41,219 nucleotides of DNA from an uncultured Thiotrichales bacterium (GTDB lineage Bacteria > Pseudomonadota > Gammaproteobacteria > CAIRSR01), in contig CAIRSR010000009.1 of assembly GCA_903881315.1 (NCBI GenBank), forward strand, positions 1 to 41,219. The letters are read 5' to 3'. A program made the position numbers and the translations under genes. The first letter of the stretch is position 1, and each line of letters starts with the position of its first letter. Below, in pieces: positions 30,805 to 38,931 of this stretch. The notes under the pieces are model-generated. The model saw only the letters and a program-made list of their open reading frames with translations. It was not told the origin of the DNA and searched no databases.

Positions 30805-32841
30805 ATGAGTTTGGTCTTTGCGTTACTTTGTGCCCTGGTCGCCATCGGTTATGGGCTCTATTCGCGACAGTGGATCCTGTCCTTGCCGGCTGGCAATGAA
30901 CGGATGCAGGAAATCGCGGCTGCGATCCAAGAAGGGGCGCAGGCCTATCTGAAGCGGCAATACACCACCATCGCCATGGCTGGCGTTGTGCTGTTTGCTC
31001 TCATCTTCTTTATGATTGGCGTAGCGCCTGCTGTTGGCTTTGCCATTGGGGCCATCCTGTCTGGTCTCACGGGCTTTATCGGGATGAACATCTCGGTACG
31101 AGCCAATGTTCGCACCGCTGAGGCTGCTCGGAATGGGATCGACGCTGCCCTGCAGGTTGCCTTCCGTGGTGGTGCCATCACCGGTCTCTTGGTGGTGGGC
31201 CTCGGTTTGTTGGGTGTTGCGGGTTATTACGCCGTGTTGGTAAACCTGCTTGGCCTGACCACGATGAACGCTGTCCACGCACTGGTGGGTCTCGGCTTTG
31301 GTGGATCGCTTATCTCCATCTTTGCTCGTCTGGGTGGCGGTATCTTCACGAAGGGTGCTGACGTAGGTGCAGACCTGGTCGGCAAGGTAGAAGCGGGTAT
31401 CCCCGAGGATGATCCACGTAATCCTGCCGTTATTGCCGACAATGTGGGTGATAACGTGGGCGATTGTGCTGGCATGGCTGCTGACCTGTTCGAGACCTAT
31501 GCAGTCACCATCATTGCCACCATGTTCCTCGGTGCCCTGATGCTGAAAAGTGATACGGCGGTTGTCTATCCGCTCGTTTTAGGCGGTCTTTCCATTATTG
31601 CCTCCGTGATCGGTACCTTCTTCGTCAAGCATGTCGAAGGGACGAAGATCATGACCGCGCTATACAAAGGCGTGATTGTGTCTGGGGTGATTGCTGCCAT
31701 TACCTTCTTGCCAGTCACTTATGTGATGATGGGGAACGTGGCGGGTTATACTTGGCTCAGTATCTACGGTGCTGGTCTGATTGGCTTGGTTTTGACTGCA
31801 GTCATCGTCGTCATTACCGAGTACTACACCGCCACTGAGTTTTCGCCGGTGCGTCACATCGCTGAGGCCTCTACCACGGGGCATGGGACGAACATCATTG
31901 CGGGTCTTGGTGTCTCCATGAAGTCCACTGCTCTTCCGGTGCTTGCTGTGTGCTTGAGCATCTGGGGCGCAAATTCGTTGGCTGGTCTTTATGGTATCGC
32001 CATTGCGGCAACGGCAATGCTCTCCATGGCGGGCATGGTCGTCGCCCTGGATGCCTTTGGCCCTATCACCGACAATGCTGGTGGTATCGCTGAGATGGCG
32101 CAACTACCCAAGGAAGTTCGCAACATTACTGATCCGCTGGATGCTGTGGGCAATACCACCAAGGCGGTCACCAAAGGCTACGCCATTGCTTCTGCTGGCT
32201 TGGCGGCCCTGGTGTTGTTTGCTGATTATACCCATGCGTTGAGTGATGTTGGCAAAAATATCGTCTTCTCACTCTCTGATCCGGCGGTCATCATCGGCCT
32301 GTTCATCGGCGGACTGGTGCCTTACCTATTCGGCGCGATGGCGATGGAAGCGGTTGGTCGTGCGGCTGGCTCGGTGGTGGTTGAGGTGCGTCGTCAATTC
32401 CGCGAGATCCCCGGCATCATGGAAGGGACGGGCAAGCCTGACTATTCTCGTGCCGTTGACATGATGACCCGCGCCGCCATCAAGGAGATGATGGTGCCTT
32501 CGTTACTGCCAGTGGTCGTGCCGGTTGCCGTTCTGGTGGTGATCGGCTGGATGATGGGTGGTGATTCTGGTGCCAAGGCATTGGGTGGCGTATTGGTGGG
32601 AACCATTGTCACTGGGCTCTTCGTCGCTATCTCCATGACCACCGGTGGTGGCGCATGGGACAATGCCAAGAAGTACATTGAGGATGGCCACTTCGGCGGC
32701 AAGGGTTCGGAGGCCCACAAGGCAGCGGTGACCGGCGATACCGTAGGCGATCCCTACAAAGATACCGCAGGCCCTGCTATCAACCCGCTCATCAAGATCA
32801 TCAACATTGTTGCTCTGTTGATCGTCCCGTTGATCGGCTGA
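30805..32841 (+). CDS. hppA: K+-independent proton-translocating pyrophosphatase
   Basis: A polytopic inner-membrane pump that couples pyrophosphate hydrolysis to proton export, or makes pyrophosphate from the proton gradient. The 678-residue protein has about 16 hydrophobic helices and the active-site motifs [11 protein letters not shown] and DNVGDNVGD. The subtype marker reads [10 protein letters not shown] with Lys at residue 453, the signature of the K+-independent class; K+-dependent enzymes have Ala there. GGGG lies ahead of the ATG. It follows PPi-phosphofructokinase and ends at a strong terminator. Confidence 0.96.
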   Translation: MSLVFALLCALVAIGYGLYSRQWILSLPAGNERMQEIAAAIQEGAQAYLKRQYTTIAMAGVVLFALIFFMIGVAPAVGFAIGAILSGLTGFIGMNISVRANVRTAEAARNGIDAALQVAFRGGAITGLLVVGLGLLGVAGYYAVLVNLLGLTTMNAVHALVGLGFGGSLISIFARLGGGIFTKGADVGADLVGKVEAGIPEDDPRNPAVIADNVGDNVGDCAGMAADLFETYAVTIIATMFLGALMLKSDTAVVYPLVLGGLSIIASVIGTFFVKHVEGTKIMTALYKGVIVSGVIAAITFLPVTYVMMGNVAGYTWLSIYGAGLIGLVLTAVIVVITEYYTATEFSPVRHIAEASTTGHGTNIIAGLGVSMKSTALPVLAVCLSIWGANSLAGLYGIAIAATAMLSMAGMVVALDAFGPITDNAGGIAEMAQLPKEVRNITDPLDAVGNTTKAVTKGYAIASAGLAALVLFADYTHALSDVGKNIVFSLSDPAVIIGLFIGGLVPYLFGAMAMEAVGRAAGSVVVEVRRQFREIPGIMEGTGKPDYSRAVDMMTRAAIKEMMVPSLLPVVVPVAVLVVIGWMMGGDSGAKALGGVLVGTIVTGLFVAISMTTGGGAWDNAKKYIEDGHFGGKGSEAHKAAVTGDTVGDPYKDTAGPAINPLIKIINIVALLIVPLIG

Positions 32842-32878
32842 TGCGATGGTTGGGGTAGTGTAGCCCCAGTCGCGTGAT

Positions 32879-32915
32879 AACGACCCTCAGAGGAAACTCT
32901 GGGGGTCGTTTTTTT
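32879..32915 (+). terminator. Intrinsic terminator after hppA
   Basis: A 14-bp stem AACGACCCTCAGAG / CTCTGGGGGTCGTT with one G-U pair, closed by a GAAA tetraloop, runs into seven T residues. It ends the pfp-hppA transcription unit. Confidence 0.92.
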
Positions 32916-33319
32916 GTGCAGGGGATTTGTTTTACGACGAAAGTATCAGAGTGAAATTGTAAACTTTGCTTCCCCGATATGGCTCGGCCTTTTGTCCGAA
33001 CGATGGATTAGATTGTTGGTGAGAGACGGATTCTGTGAGATAAAAAGGCGCTATCGCAAAGGCACGGTAAAAGGATTGTCTGGTTTTCTGGGCAAATCCT
33101 TTCCCGATGAGTTGGCGAGGGGTTGGCGCGAGGGGTTTTGCTTTTGACTGATCATTATTTTATGCAGCGCCTGCCGTAAGTGGGTAGATTCGGTCACGTT
33201 AGCGTGGTTATACTTTGCAGGTGGATGACAGTATGGTAACCTTCGCCAATTATACGGCTACTGTAGCGAACAGGGGCGGAGCGAACCCTCAGCATAGATA
33301 GCGTGGAGTACGGGTAGGT
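32916..33319. other. Non-coding gap after hppA
   Basis: No supported gene. A 77-codon open frame (32914-33147) starts within the terminator T-run and is probably chance. A TATACT hexamer at 33209-33214 could be a -10 for the downstream membrane cassette, without a convincing -35. A CACG-TTAG-CGTG small palindrome lies at about 33195-33206. Confidence 0.5.
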
Positions 33320-33940
33320 GTGCTTAGCGCAAATGTTTTACCACGGGGGCGTTCGTTGGTTGTGTCGCGTACATTGAGTCTCCTCATAGAACCTAAGTAT
33401 CTTTGGGATTACAGAGACGCTTTCTTGGTGGTGATGATTCTGGGGGTGCTGGTCTTTCCTGGGATGGTTGCCGCAAAGGGGGTAGGAGAGAACGAACCCG
33501 CTGTTGGGACGACTGTAGCAGAAAACACAAGCGGTCTGTCGTCTACCGGGCGGGCAACGCTAAAAACGATCTCTTTTCAAACGGCAGCGAATCTCTCGGA
33601 CACAATTGTTTTTGGTGCCCTGGTTGGGGCGAGCACACAAACCAGTATTGCGTTTTTGGCAGTGAATACGGTTTCGGCAGTGGCGGTCTATTTTCCGTAC
33701 GAGCTTGCTTGGAATGCCTATGGCCCGCCACCAGAGGCGACAACCGCCGCGACGGTTGCAGAAAAGACGGCAATCTATCAGGCGATAACGGGCGTGCGTA
33801 ATCTTGCGTTAGGCTACGCCTTTTCGGGGGCCTTGCTACCCTCTGCGAGTTTCGTGGTTGCCGCATTTGTGATCGATGCGGCAGTCTATGTGGCGAATGA
33901 ATACGTGTGGGATGTCTACGGCCCGCGCGTGAGGAACTAA
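33320..33940 (+). CDS. Membrane protein with internal duplication (DUF2061-like modules)
   Basis: The 206-residue product from GTG 33320 has an N-terminal hydrophobic helix (about 34-52) and then two copies of a two-helix module. Module 1 (residues 65-136) begins TVAENT and ends YELAWNAYGP; module 2 (145-202) begins TVAEKT and ends NEYVWDVYGP. The pattern of two helices ending in an aromatic-acid-x-x-Trp-Asn/Asp motif resembles the small DUF2061 membrane domain. Function is unknown. Six nt separate it from the next gene, whose ribosome site (GAGGA) lies inside its end, so the genes are coupled. Tandem two-helix modules occur in some small efflux proteins, but I see no direct evidence for transport. 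Confidence 0.7.
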   Translation: MLSANVLPRGRSLVVSRTLSLLIEPKYLWDYRDAFLVVMILGVLVFPGMVAAKGVGENEPAVGTTVAENTSGLSSTGRATLKTISFQTAANLSDTIVFGALVGASTQTSIAFLAVNTVSAVAVYFPYELAWNAYGPPPEATTAATVAEKTAIYQAITGVRNLALGYAFSGALLPSASFVVAAFVIDAAVYVANEYVWDVYGPRVRN

Positions 33941-33946
33941 AGAAAC

Positions 33947-34315
33947 ATGCTGTTGCGACCCGTAATCCTCATAATCCTCAGTGCTATTGTGGCCGGTTGG
34001 GTAGGAACGCTTGCTGCTGCGACGGTTGGCTCCACCTCCGAGCAAATGCGCAACGCGACAACAGAACCTGCCTCTCCGCCCAGACGTGATGATTATTTTA
34101 TCAGCGTGGATACCGTGATCATCGGTTGTACTGCCGGTGCTGCCGCCGGGGCCTTGGCGAGTGTGCCGTCCCTGGTCGGTGTTGCTCGTACCGGTGCTGG
34201 ACTCGTTGCGAGTCTTTCGCGGTTAAACTATCTGACCTGGATGGGGTGTAGTGTCGGTGCAGCAAGCGGTATCGTTGCTGTCATCACCGCTATGTTGCTT
34301 CCGTCTCACGATTGA
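33947..34315 (+). CDS. Small exported/membrane protein, glycine-zipper type, paralogue 1
   Basis: The 122-residue product starts with a signal-like helix (LLRPVILIILSAIVAGWVG). A polar linker leads to DDYFISVDTVIIGC, then two Gly/Ala-rich hydrophobic hairpin helices (IGCTAGAAAGAL and WMGCSVGAASGIVAVI) with small-xxx-small packing. It is clearly related to the next protein: both share acidic-[YF]-x-x-S-[DV]-x-[VL]-x-IGC-x-AGA and a later MGC. The two Cys are conserved between the pair. No family is recognised. It is overlapped in regulation with the preceding gene by spacing only (6 nt). Confidence 0.7.
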   Translation: MLLRPVILIILSAIVAGWVGTLAAATVGSTSEQMRNATTEPASPPRRDDYFISVDTVIIGCTAGAAAGALASVPSLVGVARTGAGLVASLSRLNYLTWMGCSVGAASGIVAVITAMLLPSHD

Positions 34316-34342
34316 GTTGCGGTTACAACCAGGAACTAACCC

Positions 34343-34729
34343 ATGGCGTTACGACGCGCGATCATTGCACTCCTAGCCACTGGCTTACTGACCGTAACCA
34401 CCAACGCCCGTGCCGAGATTGAGGCGTTGCTTCTTTTGGGCCCGATTAGCGAGGCAGTCCAGGAAACGGTGCTACTCATCCGGCGCGGTGATAATTTCGT
34501 TACTAGCGATTCTTTGGTGATCGGTTGTATCGCCGGGGCCTCGGCGGGTGCGATGGTGAGTTTTGCGCCACTCTCCAGCATTACGATCGCGAGTGTTGCC
34601 TCGCCATTGGGAGAGGTGCTCTATGTGATTGGCTCCTCACTGATGGGCTGCGGCATGGCGGTCGTGGGGGGAATGGCCGGGATGGCCACCTCTCGTGGGC
34701 TGGATCAGATTCACGATACTGGCCATTGA
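34343..34729 (+). CDS. Small exported/membrane protein, glycine-zipper type, paralogue 2
   Basis: The 128-residue product begins with a classic signal peptide (MALRRAIIALLATGLLTVTT) that would be cut after NARA. The mature part has DNFVTSDSLVIGC, the glycine-zipper segment IGCIAGASAGAM and a second one containing SSLMGCGMAVVGGMAG. It aligns over most of its length with the protein encoded at 33947-34315, including both Cys residues. AGGAA at about 34331 gives the ribosome site. It is the last gene of the three-gene cassette; a hairpin separates it from the convergent relA. Confidence 0.7.
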   Translation: MALRRAIIALLATGLLTVTTNARAEIEALLLLGPISEAVQETVLLIRRGDNFVTSDSLVIGCIAGASAGAMVSFAPLSSITIASVASPLGEVLYVIGSSLMGCGMAVVGGMAGMATSRGLDQIHDTGH

Positions 34730-34777
34730 GGCGCACTGTCCTCGATGGGCTTCCTATATATATACCCCATCAGCGAT

Positions 34778-34806
34778 TACTACCCCTAGGATTGCCTTGG
34801 GTAGTA
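34778..34806. terminator. Hairpin between convergent genes
   Basis: TACTACCC (34778-34785) pairs with GGGTAGTA (34799-34806), with an inner AGG/CCT helix and ATTG loop. It has no T-run on either side, so it may act as a bidirectional block or RNA 3' end protector for both the membrane cassette and relA. Confidence 0.45.
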
Positions 34807-34842
34807 TGGCGGACTGCGAGATCAGCCCCCCGTGACGGACAG

Positions 34843-36933
34843 CTAGGCTACGGAATGCCGACGGATCTTGATAACCCCTTCTAATCGATTGAGCCGATGC
34901 AGGATGCGCGAGATCTGGTTTGCTTGATTGATCTCAATGATGAGGTGCATATCCGCTGTCTGACGTTTCTTGTCGGTTTGCGTATCCACGGCAAGGATGT
35001 TGAGGCCGTCCTCGGCGACAAGTCCGGTCACGTCACGCAGTAGGCCAGGACGGTCGCGGGCGACAACCTGGATGTGTGCTGGCCAGACATCGGTGGTCTC
35101 GGTCGTCCAGGTGGCCTCTAGGCACTTGGCGTGGGCTTCTTTGGTGCGGCGCAGGACGTTGCTACAGTTGGCGCGGTGGATGCTCATGCCCTGGTCGTGG
35201 GTGACATAGGCGATGATGGGGTCGCCCGGGTCGGGATGACAGCACTTCGCAATACGGGTAACGAGGTTATTGATCCCCTGTACCCGGATGTGGGTTGGTA
35301 TTGCGACGCTCTTTGCGAGCTGGGATCGTTTTGGTTGCAGCGAGACCGTTGTCTTGTTGCGCTGGGTGCTTGCTGGTGCTGCGTCTTCTGCTGGGTTTTC
35401 CTTTTTTATGGTTCGTCTTGCCAAAAAGACATCGGCTTGTTCTGCGGTCTCGGCGGGTGCCTCCCGATTAAACCACTGGCGTACCGCCGAGAGGGCGCGA
35501 GTGGTATGCAGGTAGTTGGTGGAGGGATGCAGCCACTCGCGACTCGGCCCCCCTTGCTTAGAGGTCAGGATCTCGACCTGTTCGCCGTTACCCAAGGCGT
35601 AGCTTAAGGGGACGATGCGACCGTCCACTTTAGCGCCTCGGCAACGGTGGCCCACATCGGAATGGATGTAGTAGGCAAAGTCGAGCGGGGTCGCGCCGCG
35701 TGGCAGGTCAACCACCTTTCCCTTGGGGGTGAAGACATGGATGTATTGGCTCTGGAGGGTCTTGCTGATGCGATCCGCAAATTCGCCGGTCTCGGCACCC
35801 TCGCTAAACTCTAGGATCTGGTGCAGGTGTTGGATGCGCTGGTCATAGGCCTCGTCGCCACGATGACTACCCTCTTTGTAACGCCAGTGGGCGGCCACGC
35901 CGAGTTCAGCATGGCGGTGCATATCGTGGGTTCGGATCTGGATCTCTAGGGTTTTGTCCTCAGGCCCGATGACGGCGGTGTGGAGGGATTGATAGAGATT
36001 GTTTTTGGGCTTGGCGATGTAGTCGTCGAACTCGCCGGATATCGGCAACCACAGGCTATGCACCACGCCGAGGGCGGTGTAACAGTCGTTCTTGGTGTGA
36101 ACCAAGACCCGAACCGCACGCATGTCATAGATGTGCTCAAAGTCAACATCCTTGCGTCTCATCTTGCGCCAGATACTATAGATGTGTTTGGCGCGGCCAC
36201 TCACGGTGGGTTCGAGTCCTGCTGTGCCGAGCTGCTCGCGCAGGTGTGCCATGACCTGTTGGAGGTACTGCTCGCGGTCAAGGCGGCGCTCATCCAAAAG
36301 GGCGGCGATGCGCGAGTAGATCTCGGGTTCTAGGTAACGAAACGAGAGGTCTTCTAGTTCCCACTTGATGCGCCCCATGCCCAGGCGATTGGCCAAGGGT
36401 GCGTAGAGATCCATGGTCTCACGGGCTACCTGCTGCCGCTCGGATACGGGGAGGGTTTTGATGCAACGCAGGTCGTGGGTGCGTTCGGCGAGTTTAATCA
36501 GGAATACCCGGATATCGTCATTGATGGATAACAGCAGCTTGCGCAAGCCTTCGTGGTCTGCTGCGCTATCCTGGGTGCCGCGTCGCTGCATGATGGCGTC
36601 GATGCGGCGTACCCCTTCCACGAGACGGGCGACCTCTTGCCCGAGTTGCTGCGTCAGGTTGGCTGCTTTTGCGAACTCGGGCACATCGTGGAGTACTGCC
36701 GCTGCCAAGGTCTGTACGTCTGCGTGGAGGGTCGAGAGGATGGTGGCCACCTCAAGCGCGTGCTCAAGGTAGGATTCCCCACTGGGGCGACGGGTAACGC
36801 CATAAAATTGTTCTGCCTGGCGGCATGCCTTATGCAGCGGAGCGAAATCGGCACCTGGCCGCGTCCTGGCCAGCTCGTCGATCCAGGCATTGTAGTCGGT
36901 GACGTGGTGGTGAGAAGAAGTAACAGCCACCAT
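34843..36933 (-). CDS. relA: RelA-type (p)ppGpp synthetase
   Basis: This ribosome-associated enzyme makes (p)ppGpp during amino acid starvation. The 696-residue protein has HD, synthetase, TGS, zinc-finger and ACT regions in order. The synthetase has GRAKHIYSIWRKM and EFDDYIAKPK (301-310); the EFDD charge pattern marks RelA rather than SpoT (RxKD). The N-terminal HD domain keeps His 58 and His-Asp 82-83 but has HDVPEF in place of HDxxED, and ERTHD where SpoT has DRxHN, so hydrolysis is probably lost. TGS has FTPKGKVVDLPRGATPLDFAY; the zinc region has KCCHPDPGD. AGGAGT precedes the ATG. 64-bp tandem repeats lie upstream. It is shorter than E. coli RelA (744). Confidence 0.93.
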   Translation of the reverse strand: MVAVTSSHHHVTDYNAWIDELARTRPGADFAPLHKACRQAEQFYGVTRRPSGESYLEHALEVATILSTLHADVQTLAAAVLHDVPEFAKAANLTQQLGQEVARLVEGVRRIDAIMQRRGTQDSAADHEGLRKLLLSINDDIRVFLIKLAERTHDLRCIKTLPVSERQQVARETMDLYAPLANRLGMGRIKWELEDLSFRYLEPEIYSRIAALLDERRLDREQYLQQVMAHLREQLGTAGLEPTVSGRAKHIYSIWRKMRRKDVDFEHIYDMRAVRVLVHTKNDCYTALGVVHSLWLPISGEFDDYIAKPKNNLYQSLHTAVIGPEDKTLEIQIRTHDMHRHAELGVAAHWRYKEGSHRGDEAYDQRIQHLHQILEFSEGAETGEFADRISKTLQSQYIHVFTPKGKVVDLPRGATPLDFAYYIHSDVGHRCRGAKVDGRIVPLSYALGNGEQVEILTSKQGGPSREWLHPSTNYLHTTRALSAVRQWFNREAPAETAEQADVFLARRTIKKENPAEDAAPASTQRNKTTVSLQPKRSQLAKSVAIPTHIRVQGINNLVTRIAKCCHPDPGDPIIAYVTHDQGMSIHRANCSNVLRRTKEAHAKCLEATWTTETTDVWPAHIQVVARDRPGLLRDVTGLVAEDGLNILAVDTQTDKKRQTADMHLIIEINQANQISRILHRLNRLEGVIKIRRHSVA

Positions 36934-37424
36934 AGCAGCGTACTCCTAATAGGGGATGACCCGGATGATGGGCATCGGTAACGGGTTGTCGATACACCTC
37001 TGTCTGTCACGATACGGTGGCACGCTGCCTTGGGGCAGGTGCCGATTGCGATGTCTCGGTATCTGGGCTGCCTTGCCGATACCGGCTAACCAAGGGTAAG
37101 TCCTGGTGTCTTCGATAGCAAGGTATCTGGGCTGCCTTGTCGATACCCGACAACTAAGGGTAAACCCTAATGACTTTAATAACAAGGTCTCTGTGAGAGA
37201 TCGGTGAGAGATATCGCAAAAAATTGTAAAAGGTGTGCCTGGTTTCTTTGCTTCGTTCCCGCCTTGCTGGGTCGGAGCGGGTTTTAGGCCGAAACGCCTG
37301 ACGGATCAGTACGATGCTACCACACTAGGGAGCGGGCGCGGCCCAGTAGACAGGTGACGCGCCGAGGTTCTGGTGCGTTGAGGGGGCGCAATCTTCTCTG
37401 GCCTAGGTATCCTAGTCGCCGCTA
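36934..37424. other. Upstream region of relA
   Basis: This 491-nt gap between relA and the acyltransferase gene (both on the minus strand) has no gene I can support. It contains the 64-bp tandem repeats listed next. The rest, including 37240-37424, is moderately GC-rich with no clear promoter or terminator by eye; a 98-codon minus-strand frame there overlaps the acyltransferase gene and is a shadow. Confidence 0.5.
37058..37192. repeat. 64-bp tandem repeats upstream of relA
   Basis: Two nearly full copies start at 37058 and 37122 (period 64 bp) and a third start at 37186 (GGTCTCTG) decays quickly. Each unit begins GGTATCTGGGCTGCCTTG and contains GGTATC ... GATACC, an inverted repeat that can form a hairpin, followed by a second small one (copy 2: AGGGT-AA-ACCCT). 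The repeats lie 125-260 bp upstream of the relA start, so they could be operator arrays, an RNA element on either strand, or an intergenic repeat family. Confidence 0.75.
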
Positions 37425-38474
37425 CTAGCCAGTCAGGATCAAACGAAGGTTGGTTTTTGTTTTCTGGCGATGGATCTTCGCCAAGAGGTAGCGGGAAACG
37501 AGAGTCACTTGCAGATAGGTAACAAGCACGGCGAGAGAGAATACCACGAGGTATTTTGTTAGATAGGGCAGGGATATATTCTGGATAAAGGGCTCGTGCC
37601 ACAGATAGACCCAGATGCTATTTTGTCCGATAAACAGGATGACCGCCATTGCGCGCGGTTGTTGGTTGCTCAAGAAGGCCGTTATTCTTGGTGCGGCCAA
37701 CCAAAGCAAGGTGGTAACCAATAATGCGTAAGAGAGATAATAACTCCTCGGCGGATATTTAAAGCCCTGGGTGTAGATAAAGGTTCCGCTAGTGTTCTCG
37801 TAGAAGAAGACCCAAGCAACAAATACCATTCCTGCGCTGGCGGCGAGGATGGCGATCTGCCTTTTGTTGAGGTCAGGGATGCGCAGTCCAAGCGCAAAGA
37901 TCGCCGCGTAGGGGATGAGATAGAGGAGGGTGCTATTCACCGTGCTGGTGAGTACCTGGCTCTGGTCAAATCTCTTTGGTGGGGAATAAAAGAGAAACGT
38001 CAGTTCATACGCCAGATAAATGCCAGCCACCAGGGCAAAGAAACGCGCATGAGAGGGCTCGCTTTTGCTATACGACAGGATAAATGGCGCAAGCATCGCG
38101 ACCATAAGAAATACCCGAATGATCCAGACGTACCCAGCCCCATCCAAAAGAGAATAGTTTAACAATACGGTTTGTAAGCTCGGCACTGCACCCGGGTGCC
38201 CGACCAAGAAATCTAAGAGAAAAGAGGCGGTGAGAAATAGCCAAACGGGTAAGACGAGGCGCTTGACCCGTTTTAGCAGGTACTGACCATAGTCCTCGCC
38301 GCGAAACGACAGGCGAAAGGAAAGCCCAGCAACAACCACCATCAGGGGCACATCAAAGTTTCGGATCTGAAAGAGTGCCTCAGGTGGTGAAACGTGCGCC
38401 AGGATGATCATGGCAATGCCAATAAAGCGTAAGAGATCGATGGATTCGTTGCGTGTGGATAGCGGGGTGCGCAT
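37425..38474 (-). CDS. Acyltransferase-3 family membrane protein
   Basis: Members of this family are multi-pass inner-membrane enzymes that acetylate or otherwise acylate sugars of polysaccharides, lipids or antibiotics. From the ATG at 38474 the protein has 349 residues and starts MRTPLSTRNESIDLLRFIGI, with about 10 hydrophobic helices. The family N-terminal pattern of Arg in LRFIGIAMIILAH with a His ten residues later is present. The last helices include GQNSIWVYLWHEPF, a typical acyltransferase-3 motif. A longer frame to 38747 adds 91 residues without similarity and is rejected. No Shine-Dalgarno is evident. The substrate is unknown; no sugar-polymer genes are nearby. Confidence 0.85.
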   Translation of the reverse strand: MRTPLSTRNESIDLLRFIGIAMIILAHVSPPEALFQIRNFDVPLMVVVAGLSFRLSFRGEDYGQYLLKRVKRLVLPVWLFLTASFLLDFLVGHPGAVPSLQTVLLNYSLLDGAGYVWIIRVFLMVAMLAPFILSYSKSEPSHARFFALVAGIYLAYELTFLFYSPPKRFDQSQVLTSTVNSTLLYLIPYAAIFALGLRIPDLNKRQIAILAASAGMVFVAWVFFYENTSGTFIYTQGFKYPPRSYYLSYALLVTTLLWLAAPRITAFLSNQQPRAMAVILFIGQNSIWVYLWHEPFIQNISLPYLTKYLVVFSLAVLVTYLQVTLVSRYLLAKIHRQKTKTNLRLILTG

Positions 38475-38931
38475 GGAATACTGTCTGCCTTTTGGCGATG
38501 GTTGCTCTTCTCGCCGCGTTGCCTCGGCGGAGAGGTAGGTTGGTGCGCTCGGCAGGCCGTGCCCGCGCACCCTCACCCGAGCCATTATCCGCTGCGCTGA
38601 TTCAGTGGTGCAACCACTTCCCACGCTCTGCGCCGTAAGCAAGGCTGGTGGGCCTCGCCCGAGGGAGGAGTGTATAGCAACAAGCCAGATAAAATGAGGA
38701 TTAGTCAAATCCGCAACAGTCAAAACCAGACCCCCTCCCCAACTCATCGGGGAGTGATTTACACGGGAAACCAGGCAATCATTTTATTATGGTGTGTGCC
38801 CCCTGAGCGAAAATGTGATGACCAGGCGCATAATCACTATGTTGCGGCGCGTAGGAGATAGTATACTGCGAGCAAGGGTGTGCTCGTCGCTTGTGGTGTT
38901 CGGCAGTGGGGCGCGGGTGGGTGCGCTGCCG
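38475..38931. other. Divergent intergenic region
   Basis: No supported gene. A perfect 6-bp inverted repeat CTCCCC (38735-38740) / GGGGAG (38749-38754) and a TATACT hexamer at 38862-38867, a possible -10 for the Sel1 gene, are the only signals seen. A longer frame for the Sel1 gene starts in this region at GTG 38794, but its extra residues look unstructured. Confidence 0.45.

Noticed and set aside
32914-33147. 77-codon open frame after hppA
   Set aside because: Begins in the terminator T-run, has no ribosome site and no neighbour logic.
37306-37602. 98-codon minus-strand frame beside the acyltransferase stop
   Set aside because: Overlaps the acyltransferase gene in another frame and has no coding signature.
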